A DNA stretch of 34,980 nt from Lachnospiraceae bacterium (lineage in GTDB: Bacteria > Bacillota > Clostridia > Lachnospirales > Lachnospiraceae), in NCBI GenBank assembly GCA_017418645.1, contig JAFOND010000139.1, positions 1 to 34,980 of the forward strand, written 5' to 3'. The translations under genes were made by a program, and so were the position numbers. Under the pieces are notes generated by a model. The model ran no database searches. It was not told the origin of the DNA and worked only from the letters and a program-made list of their open reading frames with translations. Positions within the stretch are counted from its first letter, which is position 1. Each line of letters begins with the position of its first letter. This document shows, one piece after another, positions 15,781-23,754 of the stretch.

Positions 15781-16542
15781 TCAGGCCGCTGCCGCCATGG
15801 GTACGGACTTTATCAATATCTCGTCAAAAGTGTTTTCCTGGATTATCACGATCTTTCCGGACTTCATAAGTTCGAGTATGGAAAGGAAGGTAACGATTAC
15901 TTCCATCTTTGTGCACTGTTCCTCAAGAAGCCTTCTGAAAGAGAATTCTTTGTGCGCTCTTGCGTAAGCCGCAACAAATTCTATCTTCTCTTCCACGGTT
16001 ATCTCTTCTTTCTTTATGTTTCCGAATCTCGATCTTATGGGATCGACCCTGTTCTCCTGACGTTTTATTACCTGTTCGAAGATGTTTGAAAGCTGAAGGA
16101 GTGTCAGATCTTTGGTAAGCTCCGAAAGATCCACTGGCTCTTCATACATCAAAACCTCTTCCGGTATGGTCTTTTTCTTGAACAGAACATGTTCCGCATC
16201 GATCTGACGGTCACGAAGCTCGTAGGAAATGCATTTGAACATCTTGTATTGCAAAAGTTGCTCAACAAGTTCCGCTCTCGGATCTTCCTGTTCCTCTTCT
16301 TCGGTTTCTTCAACAGGCAGTAACATCTTTGACTTTATGGAAAGAAGCGTTGCTGCCATAACAAGAAACTCGCTCATCACGTTAAGATCCTGCTGTTTCT
16401 TCATTTCTTCGATATATTCCATATATTGTTCCGTGATCTCCACGATGGGAATATCGAAGATGTCCATCTTATTCTTTTCGATAAGGTGCAGTAAAAGGTC
16501 CAGCGGTCCTTCAAACACCTGTAATTTTACATTAATTTCCAA
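15781..16542 (-). CDS. scpA: Segregation and condensation protein ScpA (TTG start)
   Basis: ScpA is the kleisin subunit bridging the SMC heads. The N-terminal signature FEGPLDLLLHLIEKNKMDI is followed by IVEITEQYMEYI, and the C-terminal winged helix lies at about residues 180-245 (VTFLSILELMKSGKI). The length, 253, is standard. The start is a TTG at 16542, seven bases from AAGGAGA (16556-16550). The encoded EINVKLQVFEGPLDL is the normal ScpA N-terminus. Its ribosome binding site is the outer arm of a long inverted repeat (16550-16608), so translation may be structure-controlled. Confidence 0.94.
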   Translation of the reverse strand: MEINVKLQVFEGPLDLLLHLIEKNKMDIFDIPIVEITEQYMEYIEEMKKQQDLNVMSEFLVMAATLLSIKSKMLLPVEETEEEEQEDPRAELVEQLLQYKMFKCISYELRDRQIDAEHVLFKKKTIPEEVLMYEEPVDLSELTKDLTLLQLSNIFEQVIKRQENRVDPIRSRFGNIKKEEITVEEKIEFVAAYARAHKEFSFRRLLEEQCTKMEVIVTFLSILELMKSGKIVIIQENTFDEILIKSVPMAAAA

Positions 16543-16549
16543 AATAAAA

Positions 16550-16608
16550 TCTCCTTGAATATCGATCCTGAAACATTATATACGTTTCAGGCTTCGATTT
16601 CAAGGAGA
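16550..16608 (-). promoter_or_regulatory. Long inverted repeat that buries the scpA ribosome binding site
   Basis: The outer arms TCTCCTTGAA (16550-16559) and TTCAAGGAGA (16599-16608) are a perfect ten-base match. The inner arms CCTGAAAC (16567-16574) and GTTTCAGG (16584-16591) are a perfect eight-base match around a nine-base loop, with a seven-base partly paired internal section. In the scpA transcript the ribosome binding site AAGGAGA is fully paired with UCUCCUU at the start of the leader. There is no T-run right after the inner stem, so it is not a typical terminator for pnp. Confidence 0.7.
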
Positions 16609-16612
16609 AAAT

Positions 16613-16618
16613 ACTATA
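16613..16618 (-). promoter_or_regulatory. Possible -10 element for scpAB
   Basis: TATAGT on the minus strand would place the start of transcription near 16606, just inside the first arm of the inverted repeat. No good -35 hexamer is visible at 16-18 bases spacing, so the assignment is weak. Confidence 0.3.
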
Positions 16619-16677
16619 TTTTGTGGTTAATTTTTATTGCTTCTACAAAACCTTGTATTTATGCGGCTTTGAGAACC

Positions 16678-18762
16678 TTACTGGGCATCCTTGATGGAGA
16701 ATGAAATTCTTCCCATCTTGTCCTTACCAAGGCATTTAGCCTTAACCTTGTCTCCGAGGGTAAGAACATCTTCAACATGATCGATTCGCTCGTTAGCGAT
16801 CTTTGAGATGTGAACCATGCCTTCCTTACCGGGTGCAAATTCGATGAATGCGCCAAATTCCTTGATGGAAACAACCTTTCCTTCGAGGATCATTCCCTCT
16901 TCGAAGTCAGTAACTATTGTCTCAACCATCTTCTTTGCTTCCTGCATAGCCACGGGATCCGTACCGCAGATAGAAACGGCGCCCTCGTCGTTGATATCAA
17001 TCTTGCAACCTGTGCGGTCGATGATCTCGTTGATTGTCTTTCCTCTCTGGCCAACAACATCGCCGATCTTTGCCGGATCGATGGTGATCTGGATGATCTT
17101 CGGTGCATAGGGTGAAAGTTCTTTTCTCGGTTCTGCGATAGCTTTGCTCATGCAGTTATCCATGATGAAGAAACGAGCCTCTCTTGTACGGCGGATAGCT
17201 TCTTCAACGATGGGACGGGTAAGTCCGTGGATCTTGATATCCATCTGGATTGCCGTGATACCGTCTTTTGTACCCGTTACCTTAAAGTCCATGTCTCCGA
17301 AGAAGTCCTCAAGGCCCTGGATATCCGTAAGTACGATATAGTCATCATCCGTATCACCCGTTACAAGACCGCAGGAAATACCTGCAACCATCTTCTTAAG
17401 CGGTACACCGGCAGCCATAAGTGACATACAGGATGCACATGTGGAAGCCATGGATGTTGATCCGTTACTTTCGAATGTTTCGGAAACCGCACGGATTGCA
17501 TACGGGAATTCCTCTGTACTGGGAAGAACCGGAAGAAGGGCTCTCTCTGCAAGTGCTCCGTGTCCGATCTCACGACGTCCCGGTCCTCTTGACGGCTTTG
17601 TCTCGCCAACGGAATATGACGGGAAGTTGTAATGATGGATATATCTCTTCTCCGTAACGTTTGCATCAAGTCCGTCAACCTTCTGAACTTCGGAAAGCGG
17701 AGCAAGAGTTACAACGTCACAGATCTGTGTCTGTCCTCTTGTAAACATAGCGGAGCCGTGTACTCTCGGGATAAGATCAACTTCCGCGGCAAGCGGTCTG
17801 ATCTGATCGATCGCACGACCGTCCGGACGCTTGTGATCCTTTAAGATCATCTTTCTTACAGTCTTCTTTTCATACTGATATACGGCTTCGCCAAGGATTG
17901 CGAGCCATTCTTCGTTATCCGCAAAAGCTTCTTCAAGCTTTTCGGTAACAACCTTCATATTTGCTTCACGATCCTGCTTAACATCCGTAAATACGGCCTT
18001 TTCCATTTCTTCCGGAGGAACGATTTCCTTCATCTTTGCAAACATTTCTTCCGGTATAGCGCAGGATGTATATGCGTGCTTTTCTTTACCGATCTCGGAA
18101 ACCATCTTGTCGATAAGGGCAATGATTGTCTGGTTAACATCATGTGCCTTATAGATAGCCTCGATCATCTTCTCTTCTTTGATCTCGTTAGCACCGGCCT
18201 CGATCATGATAACCTTTTCTTTTGTGGATGCAACCGTAAGCTGAAGGTCGCCTTTGTTCCACTGTTCCTGAGACGGGTTTACAATAAGTTCTCCGTCAAC
18301 AAGACCCATCTGAGTCATTGCGCAGGGACCGTCAAAGGGGATATCGGAAATGCATGTAGCCATTGCAGTTCCCATCATGGCCGTGATCTCCGGACGACAT
18401 TCCGGATCAACGCTCATAACAAGGTTGTTAAGGGTTACGTCATTTCTGTAATCCTTCGGGAAAAGCGGACGCATGGGACGGTCGATAACACGAGCCGTAA
18501 GAATGGAATTCTCCGATGCTTTTCCTTCTCTCTTATTGAATCCACCCGGGATCTTTCCAACAGAATAGAATTTCTCTTCGAATTCTACGGAAAGCGGGAA
18601 GAAGTCGATTCCTTCCCTGGGCTTGTCTGATGCTGTTGCCGTACAGAGTACAGTCGTGTCTCCGTACTGGATGAATACGGCTCCGTTTGCCTGAGCCGCA
18701 ACTTTGCCGACGGTAACCTTTAAAGGACGTCCGGCAAGGTCCATTTCGTACACTTTGCTCAT
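16678..18762 (-). CDS. pnp: Polynucleotide phosphorylase
   Basis: PNPase degrades RNA 3' to 5' phosphorolytically. The 694-residue protein has the complete architecture: two RNase PH-like domains (the first from residue 1, the second from about 315, with DHKRPDGRAIDQIRPL), a KH domain (about 555-615, GDVVGQRGKTINEI) and a C-terminal S1 domain (about 622-690, KEFGAFIEFAPGKEGMVHIS). Conserved active-site stretches SVGETKPSRGPGRREIGHGAL and TKDGITAIQMDIK are present. The ATG has AAAGGAG eight bases upstream. It follows rpsO, as in many bacteria, with a terminator and a long stem-loop in between. Confidence 0.97.
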   Translation of the reverse strand: MSKVYEMDLAGRPLKVTVGKVAAQANGAVFIQYGDTTVLCTATASDKPREGIDFFPLSVEFEEKFYSVGKIPGGFNKREGKASENSILTARVIDRPMRPLFPKDYRNDVTLNNLVMSVDPECRPEITAMMGTAMATCISDIPFDGPCAMTQMGLVDGELIVNPSQEQWNKGDLQLTVASTKEKVIMIEAGANEIKEEKMIEAIYKAHDVNQTIIALIDKMVSEIGKEKHAYTSCAIPEEMFAKMKEIVPPEEMEKAVFTDVKQDREANMKVVTEKLEEAFADNEEWLAILGEAVYQYEKKTVRKMILKDHKRPDGRAIDQIRPLAAEVDLIPRVHGSAMFTRGQTQICDVVTLAPLSEVQKVDGLDANVTEKRYIHHYNFPSYSVGETKPSRGPGRREIGHGALAERALLPVLPSTEEFPYAIRAVSETFESNGSTSMASTCASCMSLMAAGVPLKKMVAGISCGLVTGDTDDDYIVLTDIQGLEDFFGDMDFKVTGTKDGITAIQMDIKIHGLTRPIVEEAIRRTREARFFIMDNCMSKAIAEPRKELSPYAPKIIQITIDPAKIGDVVGQRGKTINEIIDRTGCKIDINDEGAVSICGTDPVAMQEAKKMVETIVTDFEEGMILEGKVVSIKEFGAFIEFAPGKEGMVHISKIANERIDHVEDVLTLGDKVKAKCLGKDKMGRISFSIKDAQ

Positions 18763-18811
18763 CTTTTTTCTCCTTTGTAGTGTAGTTTAATAGTTAAAGA
18801 CAAGCCATGTT

Positions 18812-18863
18812 CGAAACTACTGAAAAAGAAGTAAAACCTTTTATTTCCTTTTCAGTGGTTTCG
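18812..18863 (-). promoter_or_regulatory. Long stem-loop in the pnp leader, RNase III-site-like
   Basis: Arms 18812-18836 and 18839-18863 are complementary over 25 positions with only two mismatches and one wobble on the minus strand, around a two-base tip. Flanking bases (GACAAGCC against GGCCTGCC-type sequence) may lengthen it. It lies between the rpsO terminator and the pnp start. In E. coli a long stem in the same place is cut by RNase III and underlies PNPase autocontrol. That the same happens here is inference. Confidence 0.65.
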
Positions 18864-18888
18864 TTTTCGGCCTGCCTGTAAAACAAGA

Positions 18889-18921
18889 GACGGAAAGACC
18901 GGCCGTAACCGGTTTTCCGTC
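18889..18921 (-). terminator. Terminator after rpsO
   Basis: GACGGAAA-ACCGG arms with one bulged base form a 13-base-pair stem with a short loop, starting 11 bases after the rpsO stop. The minus strand continues TCTTGTTTT. Partial read-through would feed pnp. Confidence 0.75.
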
Positions 18922-18931
18922 CCCCGTTTAA

Positions 18932-19198
18932 TTACTTTCTTAAGCCGAGTCTTTCGATCAGTGAACGATAGCGCTCGATATCAACTTTCTTAAGGTATGC
19001 AAGAAGGTTTCTTCTCTGACCAACCATCTTAAGAAGTCCGCGTCTTGAATGATGATCCTTCGGATTCTCCTTTAAGTGCTCTGTAAGCTCCGTGATCCTT
19101 GCTGTAAGAACGGCAACCTGTACCTCAGGTGAACCTGTATCTCCCGGTGTTCTTGCATACTCGTTGATAATTGCCTGCTTTTTTTCTTTTGCGATCAT
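18932..19198 (-). CDS. rpsO: 30S ribosomal protein S15
   Basis: S15 is a primary 16S rRNA-binding protein of the 30S platform. The 88-residue sequence is full length and has the family core [22 protein letters not shown], the [20 protein letters not shown] block and the terminal [13 protein letters not shown]. The ATG has AAAGGAG upstream. It has its own promoter and a leader of about 87 bases with a small stem-loop that could be an S15 autocontrol site. Confidence 0.98.
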   Translation of the reverse strand: MIAKEKKQAIINEYARTPGDTGSPEVQVAVLTARITELTEHLKENPKDHHSRRGLLKMVGQRRNLLAYLKKVDIERYRSLIERLGLRK

Positions 19199-19222
19199 TT
19201 TCTTTTTCTCCTTTACTTTTAA

Positions 19223-19249
19223 TCCGCCCGAATCAGGTCAGGGGTCGGA
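19223..19249 (-). promoter_or_regulatory. Stem-loop in rpsO leader, possible S15 autocontrol site
   Basis: In the rpsO leader TCCG-A-CCC pairs with GGG-CGGA (seven base pairs, one bulged A) around a 12-base loop, 24 bases before the start codon. S15 is known to repress its own mRNA in several bacteria through leader structures that differ between groups. Assigning this stem to that role is inference. Confidence 0.35.
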
Positions 19250-19291
19250 GTTTCCCTTAACTTAACACGGGTTTTAAATCACAACTTCAAG

Positions 19292-19320
19292 AGAATACCA
19301 CATTCTCTTTGAATTGTAAA
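19292..19320 (-). promoter_or_regulatory. Promoter of rpsO
   Basis: TTTACA (19320-19315) and TATTCT (19297-19292) are spaced by 17 bases on the minus strand, with TGG just before the -10 as in extended -10 promoters. The region also folds into an A/T-rich inverted repeat (19286-19313). Confidence 0.55.
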
Positions 19321-19333
19321 GCCTAAAAATTAA

Positions 19334-19358
19334 GGAAACGCCTTTTTGCGGCGTTTCC
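19334..19358 (-). terminator. Terminator of the NlpC/P60-like gene
   Basis: Perfect nine-base arms GGAAACGCC and GGCGTTTCC with a seven-base loop are followed on the minus strand by TTAATTTTT. It lies 12 bases after the stop codon. Confidence 0.88.
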
Positions 19359-19370
19359 ATTAAACCTTAT

Positions 19371-20483
19371 TTAATCTCCGAGAAGGTTTATTACACAGAT
19401 CGGATTTCTGTAATAAGCGCTGCTTATCTTAATACCTGTCTTTCTTGAGCTTGCGTGTACGATCTGTCCGTTTCCGATGTAGATCGCCACATGGCTTATA
19501 CTATTTCCTTTTCCGTAGAAGAACACATCTCCCGGTTTTGCATCTGATGCATTTATCCTTGTACCGTAACCAGCCTGAGCTCTTGAGCTGTGCGGAAGAT
19601 ATATTCCGTACTTCTGGAAGATCTTAAGAACGAATCCGGAGTAATACGCGCCCTTTGTAAGGGATTCTCCACCCCATACGTACGGATTACCGCAGAACTG
19701 AACGGCATAGTTTACAAGATCAGCACGAACATCAGATATTCCTGCGCCGTAACGTGCTTCGGAAAGTGTCATGGCGTCCTCGAGACCAAGGAATACATTA
19801 ACATAATCCGCACATACAAATCCTTCTTCGTCATCGATGGAAACCTTGATCCAGTCTCCCATATCTTCAACAACTTCAAGGGTTGTTCCCTGTCCGATGA
19901 GTGTCATTATGGAATCATCCGTTGACGGGCCTGTTCTTACACGAAGCGCATCTCCGGTAACTTTTATCATGTTAGTTGCAACCTGGAGTGCAAGGTTCTT
20001 TGCGTCTTCTCCTGTAAGAATATAATCGGAAAGGACATAGCCCTTAACATCTCCGGATTTTATCTGATACCAGCCGTTTTCTCCGCCGAGTACCTCGCAT
20101 CCTGCATTCTTCGGAAGCTTTCCGCAGAGTTTTCCGTCCTGACTCGGAGTTTCTCTTACATTAAGATTGCCTTCGTCTATATTACATACACCAAGGTTTT
20201 CATATCCGAAATCCGGTTCCGCGGGAATCGCAACCGTTTCTTCCTCGCTCTGTACAACCGTTACGGAATCAAGTGAAACCGAAACGTCATTTACGACACC
20301 GGCTGTTTTTCTTGATGAATCAAGATCAGCTACGGTTCCGTTAACATTTGTTGTAACGGCATCCGTTACTCCGGCAGTTGCTTTGGAATATGAATTATAT
20401 CCGGCTGAAGCCGTAAATGCGGAAGTAACTATTACCGCGCCCATTGCCAAAACAGATGTTGCCCTGATTATTCTTCTCTTCAT
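19371..20483 (-). CDS. Exported SH3-SH3-NlpC/P60 protein lacking the catalytic cysteine
   Basis: This is a secreted cell-wall protein of 370 residues. A signal peptide (residues 1-27, ending ASA-G) is followed by a linker, two bacterial SH3 domains (about 98-153 and 172-228, each with LNVRETPS or LRVRTGPS), and an NlpC/P60 domain (about 250-370). NlpC/P60 enzymes cut the stem peptide of peptidoglycan with a Cys-His-polar triad. The histidines are present (H331 in SHVAIYIG, H343), but the motif that normally reads GADCSGF is GAYYSGF, so the catalytic Cys is Tyr281. It may therefore bind but not cut. It has its own promoter and terminator and is inserted between ribF and rpsO. The ATG follows AAGGG by eight bases. 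Confidence 0.9.
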   Translation of the reverse strand: MKRRIIRATSVLAMGAVIVTSAFTASAGYNSYSKATAGVTDAVTTNVNGTVADLDSSRKTAGVVNDVSVSLDSVTVVQSEEETVAIPAEPDFGYENLGVCNIDEGNLNVRETPSQDGKLCGKLPKNAGCEVLGGENGWYQIKSGDVKGYVLSDYILTGEDAKNLALQVATNMIKVTGDALRVRTGPSTDDSIMTLIGQGTTLEVVEDMGDWIKVSIDDEEGFVCADYVNVFLGLEDAMTLSEARYGAGISDVRADLVNYAVQFCGNPYVWGGESLTKGAYYSGFVLKIFQKYGIYLPHSSRAQAGYGTRINASDAKPGDVFFYGKGNSISHVAIYIGNGQIVHASSRKTGIKISSAYYRNPICVINLLGD

Positions 20484-20547
20484 GAAATCTACCCTTTCCC
20501 CTACAAAATCAGTAAATTACAATCTCTTTCTTTCTCAAAACGCGTAC

Positions 20548-20576
20548 AATATATCACGGTTTTTAACAAAAGTCAA
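20548..20576 (-). promoter_or_regulatory. Promoter of the NlpC/P60-like gene
   Basis: TTGACT (20576-20571) and TATATT (20553-20548) are 17 bases apart on the minus strand, with TGA immediately before the -10. This is one of the two strongest promoters in the window. The leader to the ATG is about 58 bases. Confidence 0.85.
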
Positions 20577-20582
20577 CATTTT

Positions 20583-20599
20583 TGTAATATTTTTGTAAC
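20583..20599 (+). promoter_or_regulatory. WalR-like direct repeat upstream of the NlpC/P60-like gene
   Basis: TGTAAT and TGTAAC, separated by exactly five bases, match the consensus TGTWAH-N5-TGTWAH described for WalR (YycF) in Bacillus and relatives. WalR controls cell-wall hydrolases. The site ends six bases from the -35 hexamer and is on the strand opposite the transcript. The presence of WalRK in this genome is not shown here. Confidence 0.45.
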
Positions 20600-20617
20600 A
20601 TTTCAAGAAGTTTGTTA

Positions 20618-21550
20618 TTATTTCTGATCATTAAAGTAGGAAAAGGCTTCCTGTTTGTCTCTTTTTACCTGTTCGGACAGGTCTTTGGCGTTTTCAAATT
20701 TCATTTCCGGTCGGATGTACTTAAAAAACGATATCGTAGCATAGTTTTCATAGACATCCCGTTTAAAATCCAGAATATGCGTCTCAACCGTCATTATGTT
20801 TTCGTCCGTGAAGGTAGGCCTTGTTCCGACGTTTGTTATTCCGTGATAAGCTCTTCCTTCTATTTCAACTTCCGTAACATACACTCCCTTGGGCGGAAGC
20901 AACTTGTCTTCGGGAGGCTGAAGGTTTATTGTCGGGGCGCCTATTCCCGTACCGATATGTTGTCCGTGAACCACTTCTCCCCATATAAAATACGGATAGC
21001 CCAGGAGTTCCCTTGCTTCTTCCATTTTTCCTTCGGAAATACATTGTCTGATACGACTTGAGCTTATATCCTCTTCGCCTTCCTTTAATTTCGGTATTAC
21101 GGAAAGGCCGAACCCATATTGTTCAGAAAGTTTTTCCAGCAGGGAAACATCTCCCCTGCCTTTATGGCCGAATCTGAAATCCGTACCGCATACAAGATGC
21201 TTCATGCAAAGCTTATCCGTAAGCATCCTGATAAAATCCTCCGGCTCGGTTTCGCAGAGTTCCTTTGTAAACGGAAGAACTACCATTATATCAAGTCCGA
21301 GATTTTCAAACATATGTCTTCTTTCCTCTCCGGAAACAAGAGTTTTTTTATCTTCCTTATCTATAACGGATTTCGGAGGAACATCAAAAGTAACAAGGAT
21401 CGTTCTGCATCCTTCGTTGCGCTTTTTTGCAAGATAGGCCGTAAGAAGTTCATGACCCCTGTGAACACCGTCAAATTTTCCGATGGTTACGGCCGACGGA
21501 AATCCGGGATCGATATTGTTAAGATCAAATATTTCCTGCATAATACTCAC
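20618..21550 (-). CDS. ribF: Bifunctional riboflavin kinase / FAD synthetase
   Basis: RibF phosphorylates riboflavin to FMN and adenylates it to FAD. The N-terminal FAD synthetase domain has VTIGKFDGVHRGHELL (about residues 20-35) and later ISSSRIRQ. The C-terminal riboflavin kinase domain (about 180-310) has GTGIGAPTINLQPP and KGVYVTEV. The length, 310, is normal. The start is a GTG immediately after the truB stop, or an ATG three codons later; neither has a good ribosome binding site, so coupling to truB is likely. Both Rnf flavoproteins and the HI0933 protein in this window depend on its products. Confidence 0.95.
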   Translation of the reverse strand: MSIMQEIFDLNNIDPGFPSAVTIGKFDGVHRGHELLTAYLAKKRNEGCRTILVTFDVPPKSVIDKEDKKTLVSGEERRHMFENLGLDIMVVLPFTKELCETEPEDFIRMLTDKLCMKHLVCGTDFRFGHKGRGDVSLLEKLSEQYGFGLSVIPKLKEGEEDISSSRIRQCISEGKMEEARELLGYPYFIWGEVVHGQHIGTGIGAPTINLQPPEDKLLPPKGVYVTEVEIEGRAYHGITNVGTRPTFTDENIMTVETHILDFKRDVYENYATISFFKYIRPEMKFENAKDLSEQVKRDKQEAFSYFNDQK

Positions 21551-22435
21551 TCACTGATCAAATTCGTAAAACAGTTTTTCGGGTTTCAGGAGGCTTCCGT
21601 CCCCTTTGTAGATACCCATAAATTCCCCGGTATCAAGATAACAGCGAAAAAATCCTTTCTTTTCGGAAGGTATCTTCCCGCCGTTTAATACGATCTTTCT
21701 ATCTTCCGTAGCAAAATCAAATCTTCCATATTTAAGGAATACACTGTCTATGGGTCTTATAAAGGAAAAGTCTTCTTTTGATACACTGTCCTTTATCTTT
21801 GACAGTCTCAGCGCATCATCCACGGAAAAATCTCCTACCGTGGTACGTTTAAGGCTTTTAAGACAGGCTTTGCATCCCAGAAGATTTCCCGCATCCCTGC
21901 AAAGGGACCTAATATAAGTTCCTTTTCCGCAGAACACCGTAAAAGAGACTTCGTTTCCTTCTTTTTTTATGTCTCTTATTTCATGTATGAGAACGTGTCT
22001 TTTTTCACGTTCCACGGTCTTTCCTTCCCGTGCCAGTTCATAAAGCTTTTTTCCGTCTTTTTTTATGGCGGAATACATGGGAGGAAGCTGGTCATATTCG
22101 GGGCAAAAACTTAAAAGAACATCTTTAACTCTTTCTCCGGTGATACCGGAAAGAACTCTTTCGTCACATTCCGATAACACCTCTCCCGTAATGTCCTCGG
22201 TATCCGTTTCCTTACCGAGAAGCATAACCGCCTCATAAGTTTTGCTTTTATCCGTCAAAAGATCGACCACCCTAGTCGCTTTTCCTACACATATGGGAAG
22301 GACACCTTCCGCCATAGGATCAAGCGTTCCGGTATGACCGATCTTTCTTATTCCAAGAGTCTTTCGAAGAACGGCAACAACATCAAAAGATGTATAGCCG
22401 CCTTCTTTATATACGTTAATTATCCCGCTTCTCAA
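21551..22435 (-). CDS. truB: tRNA pseudouridine-55 synthase TruB (TTG start)
   Basis: TruB converts U55 of the T-loop of tRNAs to pseudouridine. The N-terminus SGIINVYKEGGYTSFDVV and the catalytic motif GHTGTLDPMAEGVLP, with nucleophile D39, are clear. TYIRSLCRDAG matches the conserved RNA-binding segment. Length is 294. The start is a TTG that lies 20 bases inside the end of nrnA. No ATG is available that keeps the conserved N-terminus. Confidence 0.95.
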   Translation of the reverse strand: MRSGIINVYKEGGYTSFDVVAVLRKTLGIRKIGHTGTLDPMAEGVLPICVGKATRVVDLLTDKSKTYEAVMLLGKETDTEDITGEVLSECDERVLSGITGERVKDVLLSFCPEYDQLPPMYSAIKKDGKKLYELAREGKTVEREKRHVLIHEIRDIKKEGNEVSFTVFCGKGTYIRSLCRDAGNLLGCKACLKSLKRTTVGDFSVDDALRLSKIKDSVSKEDFSFIRPIDSVFLKYGRFDFATEDRKIVLNGGKIPSEKKGFFRCYLDTGEFMGIYKGDGSLLKPEKLFYEFDQ

Positions 22436-23375
22436 TATCCTTAATTATCCTTATCACTTCTTCAATGATCTCTTCGGGTTTACCCGAAGCATTAAAACCG
22501 GCAGCTTTTGCGTGTCCTCCGCCCCCGAAATGTCCCGCGACTTCGGCAAGATTCACATTTCCGGAAGTTCTTGTACTGCCGCGAAATTCTCCCGGCTCTG
22601 TTTCATGAAGAAATATAGATGATACAACTCCTACAGTATTTCTCAGCTGTTCAGCAATTCCGTCATAATCCGAGGGCCTGCAGCCGATCTCTTCTTCCTC
22701 TTCTTTTGTGATGAATGAAGAAATGATACGTCCGTCGTCATGAAGCGTTGCTTTTAGAAGCGCTTTTCCCATGATCCTGTTCTGCTCGAAAGTCTTTTCA
22801 AAGAAAGCATGTTCAACGATATAAGAATAATCAATGCCTTTATCCATAAGGATACCGGCTATCTCCATTGTGCGCTTCTTTGTACAGTCATACTGAAAAA
22901 CGCCTGTATCCGTTACCATTCCGGTATAAATACACTCCGCGATCTCTTTTGTAACTTTGGACGGATCCATGGCTTCGTATATGAGTTCGCATGTACTGGA
23001 AGCATCGGGAACGATCCTGTTTACATCAGCAAAATCACCGTTTGAAAGATGATGATCTATGCAAAGGGTTCTCTTTGCGGCATTAAAGTATCTCTCCGCA
23101 TCTCCCAGTCTTTTAACTTCGCTGCAATCCAATACAATAAAAAGGTCGAATTCCTTATCTTCTGCCTCCCAAAGGAGTTTATCCGAATTCTTTAAAAAAT
23201 TTAAAGAACCAGGTATTTCCTGAAGATAAGCGTTCACTTCCACATCGGGATAGTTGTCCCTTATATAATTGTAAACCGAAAGCACGGAACCCACGCAGTC
23301 ACCGTCCGGACGGACATGACCGTTAATTCCCACGGATTTTACGTTTTTAAGTTGTTCATCTAAGAAGTAACTCAT
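22416..23375 (-). CDS. nrnA: DHH-family oligoribonuclease / pAp phosphatase (NrnA type)
   Basis: This is a Mn-dependent DHH phosphoesterase that degrades very short RNAs and dephosphorylates pAp. Motifs in order: NGHVRPDGDCVGS (about 19-31), VLDCSEVKRLGD (about 91-102), the DHH motif CIDHHLSNGDF (about 115-125) and the C-terminal DHHA1 substrate motif GGGGHAKAAG (about 283-292). The length, 319, is normal. It starts on the rbfA stop (TGATG) and overlaps truB by 20 bases. The position between rbfA and truB is typical of Firmicutes. Confidence 0.93.
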   Translation of the reverse strand: MSYFLDEQLKNVKSVGINGHVRPDGDCVGSVLSVYNYIRDNYPDVEVNAYLQEIPGSLNFLKNSDKLLWEAEDKEFDLFIVLDCSEVKRLGDAERYFNAAKRTLCIDHHLSNGDFADVNRIVPDASSTCELIYEAMDPSKVTKEIAECIYTGMVTDTGVFQYDCTKKRTMEIAGILMDKGIDYSYIVEHAFFEKTFEQNRIMGKALLKATLHDDGRIISSFITKEEEEEIGCRPSDYDGIAEQLRNTVGVVSSIFLHETEPGEFRGSTRTSGNVNLAEVAGHFGGGGHAKAAGFNASGKPEEIIEEVIRIIKDIEKRDN

Positions 23376-23752
23376 CAGTCAGCCTCTTCCTCCCTGGGGA
23401 GATCCTTGTTTACCTCGTCAATAAGATGTGACATATGCACACCGTATGATATGGAATGATCCGCATGGAAGAAGAGCTCCGGAGTATTTCTTAAGTTTAC
23501 CGTTGTCGCAAGTTCATGACGTATGAATCCCGCGGATTTTTTTAGTCCTTCGAGAGTCCTTGCTTCCTCTTCCTCGTCACCGAGAACGCTTATATATACC
23601 TTTGCGGTCTTAAGATCCGGCGCAACGTCGCAGGCAATGACGGATGTCATCTTTGCAACGCGCGGATCCTTAACCTTATCTCTTATGATCTCGGAAAGTG
23701 CATGCTGCACTTCCTCATTGATCCTTGTGTTTTTTATACTGTTTTTTCTCAT
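23375..23752 (-). CDS. rbfA: Ribosome-binding factor A
   Basis: RbfA is a KH-type assembly factor for 16S rRNA maturation. The 125-residue protein has the family pattern RINEEVQHALSEIIRDKVKDPRV, VTAKVYISVLG-type strand (here LKTAKVYISVLGD) and LRNTPELFFHADHSI. It begins two bases after infB and ends in an acidic tail, overlapping the next gene by one base. Confidence 0.96.
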   Translation of the reverse strand: MRKNSIKNTRINEEVQHALSEIIRDKVKDPRVAKMTSVIACDVAPDLKTAKVYISVLGDEEEEARTLEGLKKSAGFIRHELATTVNLRNTPELFFHADHSISYGVHMSHLIDEVNKDLPREEEAD

Positions 23753-23754
23753 GT

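Noticed and set aside
16567..16591. Inner stem before scpA read as the pnp terminator
   Set aside because: The sequence after the stem is not a T-run, and the larger repeat that includes the scpA ribosome binding site explains it better.
18076..18630. Plus-strand open frame of 184 codons inside pnp
   Set aside because: It is antisense to conserved PNPase codons, with low-complexity Cys/His/Phe-rich product and no promoter or ribosome binding site.
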